The notes below the pieces were generated by a model, which saw nothing but the letters and a program-made list of their open reading frames with translations, was not told where the DNA came from and searched no databases. Both the position numbers and the translations under genes were made by a program. A DNA stretch of 64,000 nt from assembly GCA_964518215.1 (NCBI GenBank), contig CAZFFP010000002.1, forward strand, positions 1-64,000, given 5' to 3'. The DNA is from CAYSGX01 sp964518215 (GTDB taxonomy: Bacteria; Bacteroidota; Bacteroidia; Chitinophagales; CAIOSU01). Shown one piece after another: positions 58,613-64,000 of the stretch; positions within the stretch are counted from its first letter, which is position 1; each line of letters opens with the position of its first letter.

Positions 58613-59392
58613 ATGGATACAAATTCACAAAAATTTAAAGTTCGCCTGGGGCTATTCATTGCCGTGGGCTTAGCGCTTTTTGTCATAACAATTTTTATCA
58701 TCGGAAAGCAAAAGAATTTATTCAATCCCGTATTCAAGCTCACCACAACATTTCACAATGTCAGCGGATTGCAGGTGGGAAATAATATTCGCTTCTCAGG
58801 CATTAATGTAGGCACGGTTGATAAAATCACCATCATTAACGACTCTATGGTGAGAGTAGATATGTTGGTGAGAAAAGAAATCAAGCAGTTTATAAAATCG
58901 GATGGTATTGTAGCTATTGGCTCAGAAGGTCTTATTGGCGACCGGCTTTTAATGATTACACAAGGCAATAGCGATTCGCCTGTTGTGGAAGAGGGGCAGG
59001 AGCTTCAATCAGCCGAACCTGTTGAAACAGACGCTATCATGTTAAGTTTGGCAATAACGGCAGTGAATGCCGAAATTATTTCGGAGCAATTGGCGGAAAT
59101 AATGATTGGCATCAACAGCGGGCAAGGAACCATCGGCAGGCTGCTAAAGGATACAGTGATTGCAGAAAACATGAGCCAAACCATGCTGAATTTGAAAAGA
59201 AGCAGTAAAGGTTTAGATGAAAACATGGAAGCGCTGCAGCATAATTTTTTACTGAAAGGTTTTTTCAATAAGAAAGAAAAAGCGGCAGCGCAAAAAATTA
59301 AAGATGAAGAAAAATTAAAAGCTGCCGAACAAAAGCAGCAGGAATCTGACGATAAAAAAGCCGCCAAACAAAAGGCAAAAGATGAAAAATAA
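58613..59392 (+). CDS. mlaD: MlaD-type MCE-domain lipid-binding protein
   Basis: 259 aa. N-terminal membrane anchor (GLFIAVGLALFVITIFIIG, ~12-30), one MCE domain (~38-120; FHNVSGLQVGNNIRFSGINVG, then EGLIGDRLLMI) that hexamerises into a lipid ring, then a helical stretch and an unusual Lys/Ala/Gln/Asp-rich tail (~220-259) of coiled-coil character. Third component of the transporter. A 58-bp gap with TTACTC/CTCACTACTTAAT-like repeats precedes it. Confidence 0.93.
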   Translation: MDTNSQKFKVRLGLFIAVGLALFVITIFIIGKQKNLFNPVFKLTTTFHNVSGLQVGNNIRFSGINVGTVDKITIINDSMVRVDMLVRKEIKQFIKSDGIVAIGSEGLIGDRLLMITQGNSDSPVVEEGQELQSAEPVETDAIMLSLAITAVNAEIISEQLAEIMIGINSGQGTIGRLLKDTVIAENMSQTMLNLKRSSKGLDENMEALQHNFLLKGFFNKKEKAAAQKIKDEEKLKAAEQKQQESDDKKAAKQKAKDEK

Positions 59393-59394
59393 AT

Positions 59395-59432
59395 GTGTGA
59401 ATGATGTAATTCTATTTACAAATTCTGTAACA
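59395..59432 (+). promoter_or_regulatory. Bipartite envelope-regulon motif, copy B
   Basis: GTGTGAATGATGTAA, 18 bases, TAACA; first half identical to copies A and C. It begins right after the mlaD stop codon and ends 87 bases before the YtxH gene, suggesting a new promoter for the downstream unit. Confidence 0.68.
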
Positions 59433-59519
59433 TCAAACATAGTTTACAGGCGAACTTTGATAGTGAAATTATTTCATCACTTATCGCGCATATAAGCGGG
59501 TATCAAAAAAACAACAATT

Positions 59520-59804
59520 ATGGATTCAGAAAAAGTATTATTAGGATTTCTTGCCGGTGTAGCAGTTGGAGCTACATTAGGAATTTTATTTGCACCTGAC
59601 AAAGGTTCAAACACAAGAAAAAAAATCGCCAGAAGAAGCAATGAGTATGCAGAAGGCATCAAAGAAAAATTCAACGAGATTTTAGAAAATGTAAACACCA
59701 AATTAGAAGAACTTTCTGAAGAAGAAACCACCGGTGCAAACGCCAACAATGGTTTATCCAGAGCAGAAGCCACACAAAAAGAAGTGAGTGCATCTTCTTA
59801 TTAA
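59520..59804 (+). CDS. YtxH-domain small membrane protein
   Basis: 94 aa. A Gly-rich membrane helix (FLAGVAVGATLGILFAPDKG) followed by basic KKIARRS and an amphipathic helix is the YtxH signature, a general-stress family whose molecular role is not settled. Start of a four-gene unit with a holin-like, an unknown and an AI-2E family gene. Confidence 0.88.
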   Translation: MDSEKVLLGFLAGVAVGATLGILFAPDKGSNTRKKIARRSNEYAEGIKEKFNEILENVNTKLEELSEEETTGANANNGLSRAEATQKEVSASSY

Positions 59805-59823
59805 AACACCACAAAGCAGCAAC

Positions 59824-60165
59824 ATGGAAACTAAAAAAAATGTCATTGGGTCATTGTTTGAACAAGTAGAAGATTACAGCAAAACCACTTACAAACTTTC
59901 AAAACTCAAATCCATTGAAACCGGCACAATAGTGATTACCGAACTGGTATCGCGCTTGAGTGTCATCATTTTAGTTTCCCTGTTTGCGCTGGTGTTTAAT
60001 ATTGGTATTGCCTTGTTGCTGGGAGAATTACTCGGAAAAAATTATTACGGCTTTTTCATAGTAGCGGGCTTCTATCTTCTTGCCGGAATCATCGTTCATT
60101 TTTTTCTGCATAAATGGATTAAAAAACCGTTGAGCGAATTAATTATTATTCATGCCCTTCAATAA
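59824..60165 (+). CDS. Holin-like two-helix membrane protein (DUF1469/phage-holin family)
   Basis: 113 aa from ATG at 59824. An amphipathic N-terminal part (LFEQVEDYSKTTYKLSKLKSIE) and two long helices (~45-70 and ~80-105) match the Bacteroidota phage-holin/DUF1469 family, usually found next to YtxH; there is no phage context here. Probably envelope-stress related rather than lytic. Confidence 0.82.
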   Translation: METKKNVIGSLFEQVEDYSKTTYKLSKLKSIETGTIVITELVSRLSVIILVSLFALVFNIGIALLLGELLGKNYYGFFIVAGFYLLAGIIVHFFLHKWIKKPLSELIIIHALQ

Positions 60166-60173
60166 ACCATGCG

Positions 60174-60569
60174 ATGCAAAAAATAACCTCATCATCAGAA
60201 CTCAGAGCCGCTATTCTGGAATTAGAAAGCAAGCATAGAGAAGAAGGAAGAGTATTGAAAAAAGATATAAACGCTACTGTTGAAAGCATGAAGCCTGTCA
60301 ATATCATCAAAAGCATTTTGAAAAAAGTTTCAGCATCAGATGAAGTGAAAGAGAGCCTTTTGAACACCACTATTGTGCTGGCTGCGGGCTATGCGTCTAA
60401 AGTGTTGTTTGAAGAATTGTCGGGCAAGCCGTTAAAGAAAACGCTTGGCACTACATTGCTTTTTGGCATCACTACCATCGCCACAAAAAATCCTGAAGCA
60501 GTAATTATGTTCGGCAAAGGAGTGTTCAAAATTTTCAGTAATGGCATTAAAAAGAATGAAGCACTTTAA
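60174..60569 (+). CDS. Small membrane-associated protein of the YtxH unit
   Basis: 131 aa. Coiled N-terminus (ELRAAILELESKHREEGRVL), then two hydrophobic stretches (TTIVLAAGYASKVLFEEL and TTLLFGITTIATKNPEAVI). Position directly behind YtxH and holin-like genes is typical in Bacteroidota; the function is unknown. Confidence 0.8.
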   Translation: MQKITSSSELRAAILELESKHREEGRVLKKDINATVESMKPVNIIKSILKKVSASDEVKESLLNTTIVLAAGYASKVLFEELSGKPLKKTLGTTLLFGITTIATKNPEAVIMFGKGVFKIFSNGIKKNEAL

Positions 60570-60626
60570 AAAAATTCATTCAACACAGCCTGCACAATAC
60601 CAAAGAATCAGATTATAGCAATTAAA

Positions 60627-61727
60627 ATGAACAAACAGTTTACGTTGCCTTTCTATGCAAAGGTGTCGCTCATCCTGATAGGGATGTTTTTCTTTATTAG
60701 CATGTTATACATTGCTCAGGATATTATTCTTCCTTTAATCTATGCAGCAGTTATTGCCATCTTAATCAGCCCCGCCATCAATTTATTGGTGAGAATAAAA
60801 ATAAACCGCACATTGGCAATATCTATTGTTCTGTTTATCGCAGTGCTTTTCATAGTCGGGCTGATAGTATTAATAATATCCCGAACAAATTTATTGATAG
60901 AGGCACTGCCACAAATGACCGCAAAGTTTGAAACCTTGCTCCGCGATGCGGTGAAATGGGCTTCAGAATATTTGCATATCACCACCAAAGAAATAGATAT
61001 ATGGCTTGCCAATGAAAAGGCACAACTCATGGAGTCGAATAATATTGGCGTAAGCGGAACGCTTGTGTCTATGGGTAGCGGGTTGACTATCATGATGCTT
61101 ACTCCGGTTTATACATTTATGCTGCTGTATTATCAGCCGCACTTGGTTTTATTTGTGCATCAATTATTTGGAAACGATAATGATAAAAGTGTAACGGAGA
61201 TTCTTTCCGAAACAAAAGTTATTATTCAAAATTATTTAAACGGGCTGTTGGTAGAATTTGTGATAGTAGCTGTCATGAATACCGTTGGGCTGCTTTTACT
61301 TGGAATAGAATACGCCATTCTGTTGGGCATTATTGGTTCGTTATTAAATGTCATTCCCTATATAGGCGGAATAGTAGGAGTGGCATTGTTTATGGCGGTA
61401 GCTTTAGTTACCAAAGCGCCTATTTATGTGTTCTATGTATTCATGCTTTATATCGTCATACAGTTTATAGACAACAATTATATCGTTCCAAAAATTGTTG
61501 GTTCCAAAGTGAAACTCAACGCGCTCGTGTCTATTATCGGAGTGATTGCGGGTGCAGCTCTGTGGGGCATATCAGGCATGTTTCTTTCCATACCCATACT
61601 CGCCATCATCAAGCTGATTTCCGACCGCATTAACCCGCTCAAGCCCTGGGGCTTTCTGTTGGGCGACACCATGCCTCCGATAGTGGAGTTGAAGTTAAAA
61701 TTTATTAGACTGACTAAGAGAATTTGA
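60627..61727 (+). CDS. AI-2E family transporter
   Basis: 366 aa, eight hydrophobic segments, with the family's conserved parts: early ILPLIYAAVIAILISPAINLL, middle GLLLLGIEYAILLGIIGSLLN then VIPYIGGIVGVALFM, and late IIGVIAGAALWGISGMFLSIP. Despite the name the family's substrates vary (Na+/H+, AI-2). Downstream of the YtxH unit, 57 bp behind, perhaps co-transcribed. Confidence 0.92.
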   Translation: MNKQFTLPFYAKVSLILIGMFFFISMLYIAQDIILPLIYAAVIAILISPAINLLVRIKINRTLAISIVLFIAVLFIVGLIVLIISRTNLLIEALPQMTAKFETLLRDAVKWASEYLHITTKEIDIWLANEKAQLMESNNIGVSGTLVSMGSGLTIMMLTPVYTFMLLYYQPHLVLFVHQLFGNDNDKSVTEILSETKVIIQNYLNGLLVEFVIVAVMNTVGLLLLGIEYAILLGIIGSLLNVIPYIGGIVGVALFMAVALVTKAPIYVFYVFMLYIVIQFIDNNYIVPKIVGSKVKLNALVSIIGVIAGAALWGISGMFLSIPILAIIKLISDRINPLKPWGFLLGDTMPPIVELKLKFIRLTKRI

Positions 61728-61984
61728 GGGGGGCAGAACTATTCTGTACTATGTTGCAGGTAGCATCAGTTAGTGGAGTAGTATATAATGATCCAAAAGA
61801 TGGTTTGGTGAAATAGTTAATTTTTATTGCCGCCAAACAATATTCCCATAAGTAGTATGCTCGTTTCGGCAATTTTATCAAAATATGATTGTGCTTCACT
61901 TTATTTTATACAGAATATTCTTACATTGGAACTGTTATAAAACTTTGGGAGGAAGAAGATTATCTGAATCTTTATATTCGCATC
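61728..61984. other. Intergenic region before the SDR gene
   Basis: 257 bp; an AAACTTTG box near 61938-61945 is one mismatch from the -7 consensus and could start the SDR transcript. No other clear element. Confidence 0.35.
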
Positions 61985-62740
61985 ATGACACCCATTGCAC
62001 TCATTACAGGAGCCACTTCAGGAATAGGCAAGGCTACGGCAATCAAATTCGCTCTACAGGGCTACCGCATAATTATTTGTGGAAGAAGAAAAGAAAGATT
62101 GGATGCCTTACAAAAACAACTTTCAGAAATAACGAAAACACACTCTTTGTGCTTCGATGTGAGCGTTAGAAGCGATGTGAAATCGGCAATTGAATCCTTG
62201 CCGCAGGAATGGCAATCGATCGAAATTCTTATTAATAATGCAGGAAATGCTCACGGGCTTGCCCCTATTGATAAAGGTAATGTTGACGATTGGGATAACA
62301 TGATTGACATTAATGTAAAAGGCTTGCTTTATGTTACTAAAATGGTTGTTCCTCAAATGGTCAAACGCCAGTCGGGACACATCATCAATATTGGTTCCAT
62401 AGCGGGTAAGGAAGTGTATCCGAACGGAAATGTTTACAATGCTTCAAAATTTGCGATAGATGCTCTGGGCAAAGGCATGTTGATGGACCTGAATCCTTAC
62501 GGAATAAAGGTTACCAATATTAATCCCGGATTGGTGGAGACAGAATTTTCGTTAGTGCGTTTTAAAGGCGATAAATTGCGGGCAGCTAATGTTTATATGG
62601 GTTTGCAGCCACTTACAGCCGAAGATGTAGCCGAAGCTATTTTTTGGTCGGCATCGCGCCCGGCTCATGTAAACATCAGCGATATGACACTGATGCCCAC
62701 CGCACAGGCAAGCGCACAAGTGGTGAACAGAAAAGCATAG
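61985..62740 (+). CDS. Short-chain dehydrogenase/reductase (YdfG-like)
   Basis: 251 aa from ATG at 61985; the 32 residues of open frame upstream do not resemble the family. Cofactor motif TGATSGIGKATA, NNAGNAHG, catalytic Ser in INIGSIAGK, Tyr/Lys in YNASKFAID, and NPGLVETEFS are those of classical SDRs, close to the NADP-dependent 3-hydroxy acid (serine) dehydrogenase YdfG. Substrate inferred only. Confidence 0.9.
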   Translation: MTPIALITGATSGIGKATAIKFALQGYRIIICGRRKERLDALQKQLSEITKTHSLCFDVSVRSDVKSAIESLPQEWQSIEILINNAGNAHGLAPIDKGNVDDWDNMIDINVKGLLYVTKMVVPQMVKRQSGHIINIGSIAGKEVYPNGNVYNASKFAIDALGKGMLMDLNPYGIKVTNINPGLVETEFSLVRFKGDKLRAANVYMGLQPLTAEDVAEAIFWSASRPAHVNISDMTLMPTAQASAQVVNRKA

Positions 62741-62935
62741 CAACACCATAAAATAAATTAAGGGCAAATCATCAATGCTTCCTTCGTTTTGTATGAATAA
62801 AAAATACACTTCAGATTTCCCACATTTATATTATTAACTCTACAACCAAATGTGTTTTGCTTTTAGCTATTTTTGAACATTCAGGAAAATGCTATTTTCT
62901 TAACCCGGCTTTTTTGTTCAATCACTTAAATTCTC

Positions 62936-63772
62936 ATGCGCAGCCTCTTAGATTTTATTGCACGCTTTCACGCATTCTTTTTGTTTTTGTTGCTGCAATT
63001 GCTTTCTATGGCGCTAATTATTCGCCATCATCAATATCATAATGCTACTTTTTTCAATACTGCTAATTACTTTACCGGCAATGCCTATACTTTTGTTTCA
63101 GACATGAAAGGATATTTACAACTGAAAAATTCTAACGAAATGCTGGCATCTGAAAACGCTTTGCTCAGAGCTGCTTTACCGGAAAACATTGAAGCTCCCC
63201 CTTTATTCAGCGACACTTCCTGCAAAGAAGAATTGCCGTTCTATGTGCAATACATTGCTGCCAAAGTCATCAACAATTCGGTGACGAAAGCCAACAATTA
63301 TATCACACTGAATAAGGGCAAAAAAGATGGTGTGTATTTGGAAGCAGGCGTTATAGGAAGCGATGGAATAGTAGGCATAGTTACCGATGTGTCGGAAAAT
63401 TTTTCGATTGCCATGTCGCTGCTGCATAAGAAAAGCAATGTGAGTGTTCGACTGAAAAAATCGCGTTACATAGGCAACCTCAACTGGGCGGGCGGCAGTC
63501 CTGAATTTGTGTTAGTTTCGGGCGTGCCGGTGAATGCCATGATAGATAAAAACGACACCATAGTTACCAGTGGTTTCTCCTCTATATTTCCCGAAAATAT
63601 TCCGGTAGGAAGAATTATTGAATTGAATAACAAAACCGGCAGCAATTTTTATGATATTAAAGTAGAGTTGTTTACTAATTTCCGTACGCTCGACTATGTA
63701 TATGTGGTGAATAATTATTTAAAAGCCGAACAAGATTCGCTCGAAAACAGACATGAACCTGATTCTAAATAA
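62936..63772 (+). CDS. mreC: Rod shape-determining protein MreC
   Basis: 278 aa. One N-terminal membrane helix (~13-31), a short coiled coil (DMKGYLQLKNSNEMLASENALL) and the periplasmic beta domains with NYITLNKGKKDGVYLEAGVIG and IVGIVTDVSENFSIAMSLL, as in MreC. Scaffolds the elongation machinery with MreB, MreD, RodA and PBP2. Overlaps mreD by 20 bp. Confidence 0.95.
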   Translation: MRSLLDFIARFHAFFLFLLLQLLSMALIIRHHQYHNATFFNTANYFTGNAYTFVSDMKGYLQLKNSNEMLASENALLRAALPENIEAPPLFSDTSCKEELPFYVQYIAAKVINNSVTKANNYITLNKGKKDGVYLEAGVIGSDGIVGIVTDVSENFSIAMSLLHKKSNVSVRLKKSRYIGNLNWAGGSPEFVLVSGVPVNAMIDKNDTIVTSGFSSIFPENIPVGRIIELNNKTGSNFYDIKVELFTNFRTLDYVYVVNNYLKAEQDSLENRHEPDSK

Positions 63773-64000
63773 CATATTGAAATTTATCGGGCTGGCATTG
63801 CTTCAAGTGTTGATAGTAAGCAATTTTGAATTGAGCTACTATATCAATCCATATATACATCTTTTGTTTTTGCTCACGCTTCCATTTCAAACTTCAACAG
63901 CCTTGCTTTTGATACTGGGCTTTTTTAGCGGATTTGTGTTGGATATGTTTTTAAATACATTAGGGCTGCATACAGCCGCATCGGTTTGGTTAGCGTTTGT
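63753..64000 (+). CDS. mreD: Rod shape-determining protein MreD (start only, runs off the window)
   Basis: The first 82 residues are very hydrophobic (LKFIGLALLQVLIVSNFEL, then TALLLILGFFSGFVLDMFL) with at least three membrane segments, the MreD pattern in the expected place after mreC. ATG at 63753 lies inside mreC, so the two are translationally coupled. Confidence 0.85.
   Translation, partial: MNLILNNILKFIGLALLQVLIVSNFELSYYINPYIHLLFLLTLPFQTSTALLLILGFFSGFVLDMFLNTLGLHTAASVWLAF

Noticed and set aside
59824..60165. Holin-like gene taken as a prophage sign
   Set aside because: No other phage genes are near; this family is common beside YtxH in Bacteroidota chromosomes.

Overview
The window is a chromosomal segment of a Bacteroidota bacterium, probably near the Chitinophagales/Sphingobacteriales side. 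Evidence: type IX secretion system (T9SS) cargo with gliding-motility-type C-terminal domains, SprB repeats and a PorP/SprF protein; an acetyl/succinylornithine carbamoyltransferase inside an arg cluster; -7 boxes of the TAnnTTTG type; hardly any Shine-Dalgarno sequences. No rRNA, tRNA, CRISPR array, prophage or insertion sequence was seen.

Layout. (1) 1-19812, minus strand: a T9SS surface-protein locus. It holds a small exported protein, two adhesins with 15 SprB repeats each (1789 and 1277 aa), a PorP/SprF protein, and a giant secreted protein of at least 2906 aa that leaves the left edge. The giant starts at a TTG codon, is one open frame from 8719 to the edge, and carries three N-terminal WxGGTGxW-type modules, a PKD domain, about 17 Ig-like repeats, seven RCC1 repeats (a full beta-propeller) and a last Ig-like domain. 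(2) 20101-26194, plus: arginine biosynthesis (GNAT acetyltransferase, argG, argC, argD, argF', argB) behind a long leader. (3) 26257-26809, minus: a PIN-domain toxin-antitoxin pair. (4) 27560-36241: a 2893-aa cyclic beta-1,2-glucan synthase-like enzyme. (5) 36255-40038: small, membrane and lipoprotein genes of unknown role. (6) 40435-50165: housekeeping and metabolic genes (RhlE-type helicase, MscS channel, SGNH hydrolase, secreted alpha/beta hydrolase, RlmL-type methyltransferase, photolyase, bioA, fatty-acid desaturase). (7) 50404-61727: envelope genes (T9SS-secreted protein, Omp85-like protein divergent from an AsmA-like/MlaEFD operon, then YtxH/holin-like/AI-2E genes). (8) 61985-64000: an SDR dehydrogenase, then mreC and the start of mreD.

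The most interesting signal is not a gene. A bipartite motif, TGTGAATNRTRYAA followed after exactly 18 bases by TAAC/TAAG, occurs six times, each time 25-90 bp upstream of, and pointing at, an envelope-related gene: the small protein at 36455, the desaturase, the T9SS-secreted protein, both sides of the Omp85/AsmA divergent pair, and the YtxH operon. Constant spacing and correct orientation suggest promoters of an alternative sigma factor or sites of one regulator, that is, an envelope regulon largely contained in this window.
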